DNA of 20,991 bases. Source: Planctomicrobium sp. (GTDB taxonomy: Bacteria > Planctomycetota > Planctomycetia > Planctomycetales > Planctomycetaceae). Location: contig JAJDEL010000517.1 of assembly GCA_029259835.1 (NCBI GenBank), forward strand, positions 1-20,991, written 5' to 3'. Every line of letters starts with the position of its first letter. Position 1 is the stretch's first letter. The notes beneath the pieces were generated by a model. It did no database searches and was not told the origin of the DNA. It was given only the letters and a program-made list of their open reading frames with translations. The position numbers and the translations under genes are program-made. Positions 1 to 7,544 of the stretch are shown piece after piece.

Positions 1-1581
1 ATGTTGGTTCGTGGCGAAATTGTTGCTGCGGAAATTCCGGCCTTTGAAGGGACTGCAACTGACTGGCATGGGTTTCAGAGTTACAAGATTGATGTAGGCG
101 GAAAGGCCGTCACGGTTGTCGTGCCAAAGCAACCAGCGACAGGGAGACCTTGGGTCTGGCATGGAGAATTCTTTGGTCACAAACCTGACCCGGATATTGC
201 ATTACTCAAACGCGGCTTCCATCTCGTTTATATGTCAATTCCGAATATGCTCGGCAGCCCCCAGGCAGTCAAGCATTGGGATCGCTGCTACGAGAGGATG
301 ACTGATCATTACAAGTTGGCTCCGAAAATGGCTTTGGTTGGCCTGAGCCGGGGCGGTCTCTATTGCTACAACTGGGCCAGCGAGAATCCCGACAAAGTTG
401 CCTGTGTTTATGGAGATGCACCTGTCTGTGATTTCAAAAGTTGGCCGGGCGGGAAGGGGACTGGAAAAGGAAGCGATTCGAACTGGCAACTCGTCCTGAA
501 ACTATGGGGCTTCGGAAATGAGCAGGAAGCCCTGGCATACAAAGGCAATCCTGTGGATCGGTTGAAGCCACTCGCGGAAGCCGGCGTGCCGCTGCTGCAT
601 GTTTTCGGTGATGCCGACGATGTTGTTCCGTGGAAGGAAAACACCGGCATCATCGCCGAGCGGTATCGCGCCCTGGGCGGTTCAATTCAGCTCATTCGAA
701 AAGAAGGCGTGAATCATCACCCCCATGGACTGAAGGACTCAACGCCGATTGTTGAATTCATTTTGAAGCATGCAACCCCACCTGATTCCAAACTACTTAG
801 CTCTGAAAATGGAATCGATACGTATCGGATTGAATCACCGCATCAGGCATCTCCAACGAAAATTTTTGTCTTGAAACCAGAGTCGTCGGATCGACAAAAA
901 CGACATCGAATTTTGTATGTTCTCCCGGTTGAGGCAGGGGAAGGAACTCGGTGGGGGAATGGTCTGAAGGAGCTACAAAAACATGACCTTCACAACAAGT
1001 TCAACTTAATTTGCGTCGCCCCCACGTTCAGCGATCTTCCGTGGTATGCGGATCACCCTGACAACCCGCAACTGCAACAGGAATCATACGTTCTCGAAAC
1101 GGTCCTTCCGATGCTGTGCTGGCAAGTTCCAGAAGGTCGCCATGATCGAGATGGACGACTTCTAATGGGTTTTAGCAAATCTGGCTGGGGCGCGTGGAGT
1201 TTACTGCTTCGACACCCTGACAAATTCAGCAGAGCGGCTGCATGGGATGCACCATTAGTGATGCAGCAACCAGGGAAATATGGATCGAAGACGATCTTTG
1301 GAACCGAAGAAAACTTCGCCCGCTATCAACTTTTGTCGCTCGTCGCGTCTGCCGCTGAGTCTGACTTCGATGCGGATCGACTCATACACGCTGGCTATGG
1401 AAACTTCCGGTCAGAGCATGATGAGATGAACAAGTTCCTGGAAAGTTTGAAGCTTCAGGCAGTCTTTATTGATGGTCCAATGCGTGAGCACAGTTGGAAC
1501 AGCGGCTGGTTGCCGGAGGTCGTTGAACTTTTGGCAGGCTCTTCGAGCGACAAGAATGAAGTGACACCAAATCTACGGTGA
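1..1581 (+). CDS. Tandem alpha/beta-hydrolase (two esterase-like domains), possibly 5' truncated
   Basis: Predicted serine hydrolase with two alpha/beta-hydrolase units in one chain; the substrate cannot be told from sequence. The first unit (about residues 20-258) has a GLSRGG nucleophile elbow with Ser116, an acid candidate in GDADDVVP (Asp204 or Asp206/207) and a histidine cluster NHHPHG (239-242). The second unit (about 270-514) has the elbow GFSKSG with probable nucleophile Ser392 and a candidate catalytic His497 in REHSW; it resembles esterase D/feruloyl-esterase-like folds. The frame is open from base 1, where an ATG happens to lie, but no signal peptide or ribosome-binding site can be seen, so the true start may lie upstream of the window. 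The 3' end overlaps the convergent histidine kinase gene by 9 bp. The hydrolase fold is well supported; the specific function is unknown. Confidence 0.8.
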   Translation: MLVRGEIVAAEIPAFEGTATDWHGFQSYKIDVGGKAVTVVVPKQPATGRPWVWHGEFFGHKPDPDIALLKRGFHLVYMSIPNMLGSPQAVKHWDRCYERMTDHYKLAPKMALVGLSRGGLYCYNWASENPDKVACVYGDAPVCDFKSWPGGKGTGKGSDSNWQLVLKLWGFGNEQEALAYKGNPVDRLKPLAEAGVPLLHVFGDADDVVPWKENTGIIAERYRALGGSIQLIRKEGVNHHPHGLKDSTPIVEFILKHATPPDSKLLSSENGIDTYRIESPHQASPTKIFVLKPESSDRQKRHRILYVLPVEAGEGTRWGNGLKELQKHDLHNKFNLICVAPTFSDLPWYADHPDNPQLQQESYVLETVLPMLCWQVPEGRHDRDGRLLMGFSKSGWGAWSLLLRHPDKFSRAAAWDAPLVMQQPGKYGSKTIFGTEENFARYQLLSLVASAAESDFDADRLIHAGYGNFRSEHDEMNKFLESLKLQAVFIDGPMREHSWNSGWLPEVVELLAGSSSDKNEVTPNLR

Positions 1582-3264
1582 TTGCTTAAGTGGTCCCAGA
1601 GACTTTGCGCTTTTAATTAACTGCGCAGGTGTGGATGAAAAATCATCTGCGCTACCAAGCGGATTTGGGCACGCCAACTCAAACGGAAGCCGCACTGTGA
1701 ATGTGCTGCCTTTGCCGAATTCACTTTCCAGCATCACTTCACCTCCCAAAAGTCGGCAAAGTTCTTTGATGATGGAAAGCCCCAAGCCGGTTCCTTCGAA
1801 CTCGCGAGTCATCGTATCCGAGCCTGTCAAACTTTGCCCTTGTCTGAATTTCTCGAAGACAATGCTCTGGTCTTCGAGTGGAATTCCGATTCCGGTGTCG
1901 GCAACGACGAGGTCAAAGTTCGCGTCATCGTGCATTGAAACATCGACTTGAATGCGCCCTCCTTCAGGAGTGAATTTGACTGCATTTGAAAGCAAGTTAA
2001 AGAAAATTTGCTGAATTTTCCCAACATCTTGAACCATCACTGGAACGTTCTCCGCGACTTTCCAGTTCATGTCGATATTTTTCTTTTCAGCGAGGGGCTT
2101 CATTGAAACCGTGAGTTGTTCGATCAGGTCGGTCATTGAAAACTGAGAAATATGGACATCCATGCGTCCGGCATCAATTTTTGCCAGGTCGAGAATATCG
2201 TTGATCAATAGCAGCAAATTCTTTCCGGATGTTTGGATATTTGCCAGATACTTCATTTGCTTTTCATCGAGGTTCTCAGCGACAGCAAGAACATCACTAA
2301 AGCCCAGGATACTGTTGAGAGGTGTCCGAAGTTCGTGGCTCATCGTCGCCAAAAATTCGCTTTTAATTTTGTTCATCTCGTGCAGGCTCAAGTTCGCCTG
2401 GGCGAGTTCATCAACTTTGTAATCGAGAGACGAATTCGCCTGCTCGAGATCCTCTTGCGTTGTTACCAGATGCCGGAGCATGCGGTTGAAAGCGTGGCTG
2501 AGTTCCTGAAATTCATCGCCAGTCCGAATGTCGGCACGTTGATCGAGATTCCCTTGCGCAACCGCATCACTGACATCTTTGAGGTGCATAATCGGTTTCA
2601 CGATGACATACCGAACGATCACGTAGGCAACGCCCATACCAAGGACAGCGGTGACGATCGCCATCACAATGAGAATCGCATTGTTCCGTGCAATGTCATG
2701 TTGAGTTTCTTTCAGATCGAAAGTAATCCGGGCCATCCCCATAATCTGTCCAACATCGTTCACGAGCGGAGGATCCTGACGATCTCGGTGGCATTGCACA
2801 CAAAACTCTGTTGCAATGATTGGCTCAAAGTAGTGGTACTGTTCCTCTTCAGCATCTTCAGAGATCCAGTAGGGTTCTCCTTTATCAAACAACTGGCTCA
2901 GCGCTTCATGTTCGAAGTCGGTCGGACGCCCAGTGGGTGCAGCGTTTTCGTAGTCTTCTGGAACGAATTTCCAATTAAATTCTCGCAAGCGATCAGGCTT
3001 GAGTTCTGCGTTCAAGTCTGACAAAAACTGCGGTGATTCTGGATGCTCACCTTGAAATTCCACTTCATGAGTCGTCGTCAAATTCAGTGCGATCAAGAGT
3101 TGGGCACGATCACGATATTGCCCTTCAACAATCTGGATGTTCAATTGAGCATAGGCATAAAAACTGCCGGTGATCAAAAGCATCAGAGACCCACCGAACA
3201 TCAAGCGGCATTTGCGCTCAAGGCTCGTTTCTCCAAGCAGTCGTTTAAACCTGCGGTAAGACAT
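1573..3264 (-). CDS. Membrane sensor histidine kinase with haem-c-type (DUF3365/Tll0287-like) periplasmic domain
   Basis: Signal-sensing histidine kinase of 563 residues. TM1 is about residues 21-40. A periplasmic domain follows (about 41-195) with a CVQCH motif (Cys155, Cys158, His159), the covalent haem c attachment signature typical of DUF3365/Tll0287-like sensors. TM2 is about 196-223, then HAMP (about 220-273), a coiled coil (about 270-300), HisKA with SHELRTP and phospho-acceptor His310, and HATPase_c with an N-box around Asn427, a G1 box DTGIGI (456-461) and a G2 box GTGLGLSI (491-498). All kinase motifs are present, so it should be active; haem binding suggests a redox or diatomic-gas input, which is inference. 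No response regulator or receiver domain is encoded nearby, making it an orphan here. The ATG at 3264 has only a weak purine-rich AAGA upstream. Its 3' end overlaps the hydrolase gene, with no terminator between the two. Confidence 0.93.
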   Translation of the reverse strand: MSYRRFKRLLGETSLERKCRLMFGGSLMLLITGSFYAYAQLNIQIVEGQYRDRAQLLIALNLTTTHEVEFQGEHPESPQFLSDLNAELKPDRLREFNWKFVPEDYENAAPTGRPTDFEHEALSQLFDKGEPYWISEDAEEEQYHYFEPIIATEFCVQCHRDRQDPPLVNDVGQIMGMARITFDLKETQHDIARNNAILIVMAIVTAVLGMGVAYVIVRYVIVKPIMHLKDVSDAVAQGNLDQRADIRTGDEFQELSHAFNRMLRHLVTTQEDLEQANSSLDYKVDELAQANLSLHEMNKIKSEFLATMSHELRTPLNSILGFSDVLAVAENLDEKQMKYLANIQTSGKNLLLLINDILDLAKIDAGRMDVHISQFSMTDLIEQLTVSMKPLAEKKNIDMNWKVAENVPVMVQDVGKIQQIFFNLLSNAVKFTPEGGRIQVDVSMHDDANFDLVVADTGIGIPLEDQSIVFEKFRQGQSLTGSDTMTREFEGTGLGLSIIKELCRLLGGEVMLESEFGKGSTFTVRLPFELACPNPLGSADDFSSTPAQLIKSAKSLGPLKQSP

Positions 3265-3712
3265 TCTTGTTTAAACTTTTGTTGTGGGTGCAATCAACCA
3301 ATTGCTGTAATGAAATTGAACTCTTCAGCGTTCTTCAGCAATTCAGCCACGAAAAGTTCGTAAGCTTTGTTGATAGTATGCGGGCTTCGCCGGATCAGGG
3401 CAATAAAGATTTCCTATGAGGAGAGCGAAGACAATCGTATCGATCAACCGGTCAATAAAAGCTTGACGGTCAGGAAAACACCGATTCGAGCGATTTCATT
3501 TTCTGCTTTGAGAATGAAAAAAATGACAGAGATTTCCTTGAAGTGACGTCGAATTGACGATATTTTAAGTTCTTGGAGACACGAAGGTCGCAATGCAAGC
3601 GGCATGTTCTTTTGAAATGTAAATTTGAAAGCGATCTGCCGCACGACATGACGTCGGTTTCTTAGTTTGGACGACATTCCTCAATGAGGGATGCTCGTGA
3701 GAGGAGAAGGTT
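3265..3712. other. Intergenic region between divergent kinase and small-protein genes
   Basis: About 450 bp that should hold the promoters of both the kinase (leftward) and the 56-residue gene (rightward). One sigma70-like candidate reads rightward: TTGAAG at 3538-3543, a 17-base spacer, then TATTTT at 3561-3566. It lies about 150 bp before the small gene. The match is partial and the site is unproven. A 77-codon frame on the minus strand (3444-3677) has low-complexity composition, no recognisable domain and no ribosome-binding site, so it was not called. Confidence 0.35.
3702..3710 (+). promoter_or_regulatory. Strong Shine-Dalgarno site of the 56-residue gene
   Basis: The sequence AGGAGAAGG ends two bases before ATG 3713, with the GGAG core six bases from the start codon. 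It is clearly stronger than the sites before most genes in this window and is the main argument that this short frame is translated. Confidence 0.7.
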
Positions 3713-3883
3713 ATGAATGCCGCAGTGCTGTTAGATCAGGAAACCAGCATCGACCCAGTCGAAGAAATTCGTTTGCGGACTTGGGCTAGACAAAATTACA
3801 TTCCCCGTGAACTCCGCGACGACTCCTTGCATCCGATTATTCTTGAGGAAATGAGCCGCAAAGACCGGGAAAGACCTCGTTAA
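3713..3883 (+). CDS. Small conserved-looking charged protein, 56 aa
   Basis: Short gene translated as 56 residues beginning MNAAVLLDQE and ending RKDRERPR. It is rich in Arg, Glu and Asp, has no signal peptide and no membrane segment, and should be cytoplasmic. Its centre (about residues 17-50) carries IRLRTWARQNYIP, then SLHPIILEEM, a pattern resembling short uncharacterised planctomycete proteins with RLRxWARxNYxP followed by HPIxLxEM; that resemblance is from memory and unverified. Support comes from the strong Shine-Dalgarno site just upstream and a hairpin terminator about 80 bp downstream. It appears to be a single-gene transcription unit, transcribed away from the kinase and towards the end of the PSCyt1 gene. 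Function unknown. It was found by reading the sequence, since it falls below the usual ORF length cut-off. Confidence 0.72.
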   Translation: MNAAVLLDQETSIDPVEEIRLRTWARQNYIPRELRDDSLHPIILEEMSRKDRERPR

Positions 3884-3960
3884 GACAACGAACAGAAGCA
3901 CTAAAAATGCTAATCCATCGCCCTTCGAAGGCGATTGATGCTGACGGTGCCCACACAAAC

Positions 3961-3996
3961 ACGACCGCTGACCAATTTGGTTGCCGGTCGTTTTTT
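3961..3996 (+). terminator. Intrinsic terminator after the 56-residue gene
   Basis: ACGACCG (3961-3967) pairs perfectly with CGGTCGT (3985-3991). Inside, ACCAA (3971-3975) pairs with TTGGT (3977-3981 region), so the hairpin is almost fully paired. A run of six T follows at 3991-3996. The T run is on the plus strand, which fits termination of the small gene; on the other strand the tract is poor, so it would at most weakly terminate the facing PSCyt1 gene. A second small hairpin, ATCGCC (3917-3922) with GGCGAT (3930-3935), lies just upstream without a T run. Confidence 0.75.
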
Positions 3997-4032
3997 CATG
4001 AGACACTATGCCTGTGTGAGGTCCGTGAACAG

Positions 4033-7000
4033 TCAGTCGATGTACATGAACTCATTTGAATTCAACAATATGTGGCAGATGTCAACCAACACGGCTGGTG
4101 GATCGTTTGAAGTTCCCTGCACAACAAGAGTGCGACCGTTTTGTGCGTCTCGAATCGGAATTTCGCTACTATCAAAATCCCAACTCCCGACAATGTTCTC
4201 AACCGGTGCTGTGAACGTTGAGTCGAGAATTTGAGATTTCGTCAGAGTGATGTTTTGCAACAGAACCTGATCGATCCAGCCATCCCAGCGATGTCGCTTT
4301 TGCTTCGAGCGACCACCCACAATAAACGGCTCTGGAACTTCTTCACTTTCAATAACCTGATGCGCAACTGTTGCGGTTTGAATTTCGTTTGTCGTCAGAT
4401 CTTTGACGACAAAGAGGACTCCCTCAGCACTAGGCACAGTCAAGTCAACCGCAGTCGTAACGGTATAGGGGCGATTGAGTTCCAAGTGAATCGCCGAGGG
4501 AACCACTTCATACTTCCTCTCTCCTTTTGAATTCTTTCCAACAAACTGCAATATCAGATTGCGAGGTTTGTATGCCGACTTTGTACTTGTCACGCCGAGC
4601 GCCCAACCAGGATGTGAAGTATTGCTGTCCCAATGCGATGCAATCGTTCGGACGGTCGCATCGGGATAGAGCGAGCGAAGAAAAACGGTCGCCTGAACTG
4701 TGAATTGGTTTGATGGTAGCCCATCGTTGTTCGCTGTTTGCACTGGAGGAGCGTCTTGAGAGTCGCTGACTTCAAGCACTTGTGTCTCGATCTTCGGTTG
4801 CACCTTATCGGCATTGGCGTCTTTTAACTTTCCAACTTGATCAATGTACCTAGTCAATCGGCTGAGTTCGTCCTCGCTGGGCGCGCGCCCGAGTGTCATC
4901 AAAAATACTTCGCGTAATTTTGATTCGCTGCTTGCTGCGGAGTCTTTGTCAATTCGCTTTGCCAGTTCTTTCGCACGTAACAGCGTTTGCTTACCGTTGA
5001 TGAGTAACAGTGATTGCGATGGAGATGTCGTCACATTTCGAGTCGGACTGCTGGACATTCGGTCCGGGAAATCGAATGCAGCGAGGAATGGATCACGTTT
5101 GTTTCGAAGTACCTTGGTGTAGATAGATCGTCGCTTCGACGTCTCCGCCGAACTCCCTTCGCCGTCGCTTGAAACGTTGAGTGTGCCAGTCACCAGTAAC
5201 TGGGCGTCTCGAATTTCTTCTGCTGCCAATCGCCTGACATTCGACTTCCAAAGCAGTCGATTCGTCGGGTCGAACTTCTCTGCCTGAGGATCAGTCCTTA
5301 ATGAGGATTGTCGATAGGTCGCGGAAAGTACAATTTCGCGATGCAGCCATTTCAAGCTCCAGTTGTTTTTCACAAACTGTGAAGCCATCCAATCCAAGAG
5401 TTCCGAGTGTGAAGGGTTCTCTCCCAGGTGACCAAAATCGCTCGGGCTATCAACAATTCCTGCTCCAAAGTGTTCTTTCCAAATACGATTGACAATCACG
5501 CGTGTTGTGAGTGGGTGCGTCTCTTCAGTCAGCCAGTTTGCCAGCGTCGTTCGCCGACCAGTGCTGTTGACCGCTTCTGCCATTGGTTCAATATGAGCAA
5601 CCTTCGGATCAAATATCGTAAGGAATCCAGGAGCAATTTCGCCCAGGCGTTCTTTGGTGGGAATGAAAACCGGCGGCGCGATGGTCCCAAAATCCGTCAC
5701 AGTAAGTCCGGTCGCCAGCGGCTTCGGCTTGAGGTGATCAAACTCTGCGAGTTCTTTCTTCAAAGCTTCCCATGTTTTTTTCTCTTCACCTTTGAATTTT
5801 GTCGCGAGGGTTTTGTACTTGTCGATGACTTGTAGATGAACCAGATGGTACATCTGGTTCTCGTACGATGTTCGCTCGTGTTCCGGTTTCGTGACCATTG
5901 CTTGAATGTCCTCTGGAAACATCACGAGCATCGATTGTTCCAGTTCATCTAGCTTCGGTTGTTCAAGCTTCTTCAATCGTTGACGGATCTCTGCCGTGGC
6001 GGCTTCCCATTTGTTCAACAACATTTCGTGTTGCAGTTTTTCATCTGGCGTTGCTAGCGGAGCGTCGTATGGCATCGCGATGTTGGAGAAAAATGCCTGG
6101 AGCCGGAAATAGTCTTTTTGCAGGATTGGATCGAATTTGTGATCGTGGCAACGCGCACATCCCATCCCCATGCCGAGAAATGTGTCGGCAACGGTGTCAG
6201 TAATATCATTAAGCATGTCCTGCCACTGAGTCCGCGCGTCTCGCTGATTGTATTCGTAGATACCGTGTCGCAAAAATCCAGTTGCAGCGAGAGCATCTGG
6301 ATCGTGAGGTGCGATTTCGTCACCAGCAATTTGCTCACGAGTGAATTCATTGAACGGCTTATCATCATTAAACGACCGAATCACGTAGTCCCGATACCGC
6401 CACGCAGCTGGCCGGTAGTCATCTTTCCGAAATCCATCGGACTCGGCATATCGCACGAGGTCCAGCCAGAATCGCGCCCAGTGTTCGCCGTGTCGAGGAC
6501 TCTTCAAAAGTCGATCAACGAGTCGTTCGTAGGCGTCTGGTTTCGAGTCGGCGAGGTATTCGTCAATTTGCGCTGGTGTTGGCGGTAAGCCAATTAAATC
6601 GAAATAGAGCCGTCGAAGCAAAACTCTCTGGCTGGCTTCCGGTGACGGGGAAAGATTGTTGTCTGAGAGCTTTCGAAACACGAATCGGTCGATGTCGTTC
6701 TGGGACCATTGATCGTTGTCCATTCGAGGTGGCTCTGGGTTTGTCAATGGTTGAAACGACCAGAACTGACGGTCTTCGTCAGTGATTTTGTCCGCAGAAT
6801 TTTTGACAGCAGCATGGCGATCCTGACCGGGCCACGGGGCACCCATCTCAATCCACTTCTCCAGGATTGCAATCTTCTCCTCGGACATCTTTCCACCGGG
6901 AGGCATCTCGTACGATTCGTAGCGAATGGCCTCAATCAGCAGACTTTCATCCGCTTTCTTCGGAACGATCGATGGGCCGCTTTCGCCACCAGCCAGAATT

Positions 7001-7251
7001 TCAGAAATCGAATCGAGGCGCAAGTCGCCTTTCTGCTTGCTCTTGCCATGACATTCAAAGCAATTTTCGACAAGGAGAGGTCGGACGTGTTGTTCGAAGA
7101 AGCGATTTTGCACTCGCTCCTGCTCTGTTGTTCTTTTTGTGTCAGATTCCTCGGCACCTACTCGCTGAGCAACAACTATGGAGCACCATGGCAATGCCAT
7201 GAGGTAAATCGCGAGAAATTTGAGGCGAAAAGCTCGTCTTCGTGTAGTCAC
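4033..7251 (-). CDS. PSCyt1/DUF1549/DUF1553 cytochrome-like protein with LamG-like insertion
   Basis: Exported protein of 1072 residues of the planctomycete-expanded PSCyt1-PSD1 type. An N-terminal signal peptide (about 1-33) precedes a PSCyt1 domain with CFECH (Cys64, Cys67, His68), a candidate haem c site, and the helix ending EMPPGGKM. DUF1549 spans about 185-390 and includes CARCH (365-369), a second CxxCH. A charged helical linker (about 405-510) follows, then DUF1553 from about 565 (GRRTTLANWL) to about 805. A beta-rich LamG/concanavalin-like stretch (about 845-1050, with GWIDQV and GSWDFD) interrupts the usual DUF1553 ending, which resumes as DICHILLNSNEFMYID at the extreme C-terminus. 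The start is GTG with a weak GGTGGA upstream. Such genes usually sit beside a DUF1501 gene; none is visible here. The biochemical role of the family is unproven, though periplasmic electron transfer or carbohydrate processing is often suggested. Confidence 0.93.
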   Translation of the reverse strand: MTTRRRAFRLKFLAIYLMALPWCSIVVAQRVGAEESDTKRTTEQERVQNRFFEQHVRPLLVENCFECHGKSKQKGDLRLDSISEILAGGESGPSIVPKKADESLLIEAIRYESYEMPPGGKMSEEKIAILEKWIEMGAPWPGQDRHAAVKNSADKITDEDRQFWSFQPLTNPEPPRMDNDQWSQNDIDRFVFRKLSDNNLSPSPEASQRVLLRRLYFDLIGLPPTPAQIDEYLADSKPDAYERLVDRLLKSPRHGEHWARFWLDLVRYAESDGFRKDDYRPAAWRYRDYVIRSFNDDKPFNEFTREQIAGDEIAPHDPDALAATGFLRHGIYEYNQRDARTQWQDMLNDITDTVADTFLGMGMGCARCHDHKFDPILQKDYFRLQAFFSNIAMPYDAPLATPDEKLQHEMLLNKWEAATAEIRQRLKKLEQPKLDELEQSMLVMFPEDIQAMVTKPEHERTSYENQMYHLVHLQVIDKYKTLATKFKGEEKKTWEALKKELAEFDHLKPKPLATGLTVTDFGTIAPPVFIPTKERLGEIAPGFLTIFDPKVAHIEPMAEAVNSTGRRTTLANWLTEETHPLTTRVIVNRIWKEHFGAGIVDSPSDFGHLGENPSHSELLDWMASQFVKNNWSLKWLHREIVLSATYRQSSLRTDPQAEKFDPTNRLLWKSNVRRLAAEEIRDAQLLVTGTLNVSSDGEGSSAETSKRRSIYTKVLRNKRDPFLAAFDFPDRMSSSPTRNVTTSPSQSLLLINGKQTLLRAKELAKRIDKDSAASSESKLREVFLMTLGRAPSEDELSRLTRYIDQVGKLKDANADKVQPKIETQVLEVSDSQDAPPVQTANNDGLPSNQFTVQATVFLRSLYPDATVRTIASHWDSNTSHPGWALGVTSTKSAYKPRNLILQFVGKNSKGERKYEVVPSAIHLELNRPYTVTTAVDLTVPSAEGVLFVVKDLTTNEIQTATVAHQVIESEEVPEPFIVGGRSKQKRHRWDGWIDQVLLQNITLTKSQILDSTFTAPVENIVGSWDFDSSEIPIRDAQNGRTLVVQGTSNDPPAVLVDICHILLNSNEFMYID

Positions 7252-7544
7252 CGATCCACCAAATATTTGTTTGTGAATTGCTGCGGACAGACCCAGTTAC
7301 GCTAAAATACCCCCATCAGCCGAATGGAAGCGACGCGAATTGGATTTTTCGATGTCTGAAGTGTACCGTATTCCTAGGGCAGATTCGAATACATCTTGAT
7401 TGAAAATCAGAGACTGGTTGCGTCTGAGGAAAGACGCGACTATCTTCAGTTTTCAGGACGAATTTGTGAAGAATCATTGCGGTTCCTGCGTTTAATTTAG
7501 TGTTTCAAATCCAGCCATTTCAGGCAAGAGAACGGTTTCATTCT
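7252..7544. other. Divergent intergenic region (PSCyt1 gene / TPR-TolQR cluster)
   Basis: About 290 bp between divergently transcribed genes, so it must contain both promoters; I could not identify a convincing -35/-10 pair for either. The only structure seen is a small hairpin, GCGTCT (7420-7425) with AGACGC (7432-7437) and a six-base loop GAGGAA, which would lie in the leader of the rightward transcript if that starts upstream. Confidence 0.4.

Noticed and set aside
2233..3021. A 262-codon frame antisense to the histidine kinase gene.
   Set aside because: It lies wholly inside a well-supported gene with clear domains on the other strand; the translation shows no recognisable motif.
3731..4006. 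A 91-codon minus-strand frame over the 56-residue gene and its terminator.
   Set aside because: It runs through a clear terminator hairpin, lacks a ribosome-binding site and shows no domain; the plus-strand small gene explains the region better.
6709..7305. A 198-codon plus-strand frame opposite the start of the PSCyt1 gene.
   Set aside because: It is antisense to conserved PSCyt1 and DUF1549 sequence and has no domain of its own.
7500..7544. Upstream GTG start for the large TPR protein.
   Set aside because: The 15 extra residues are polar and would precede the signal peptide; ATG 7545 gives a normal signal peptide directly.
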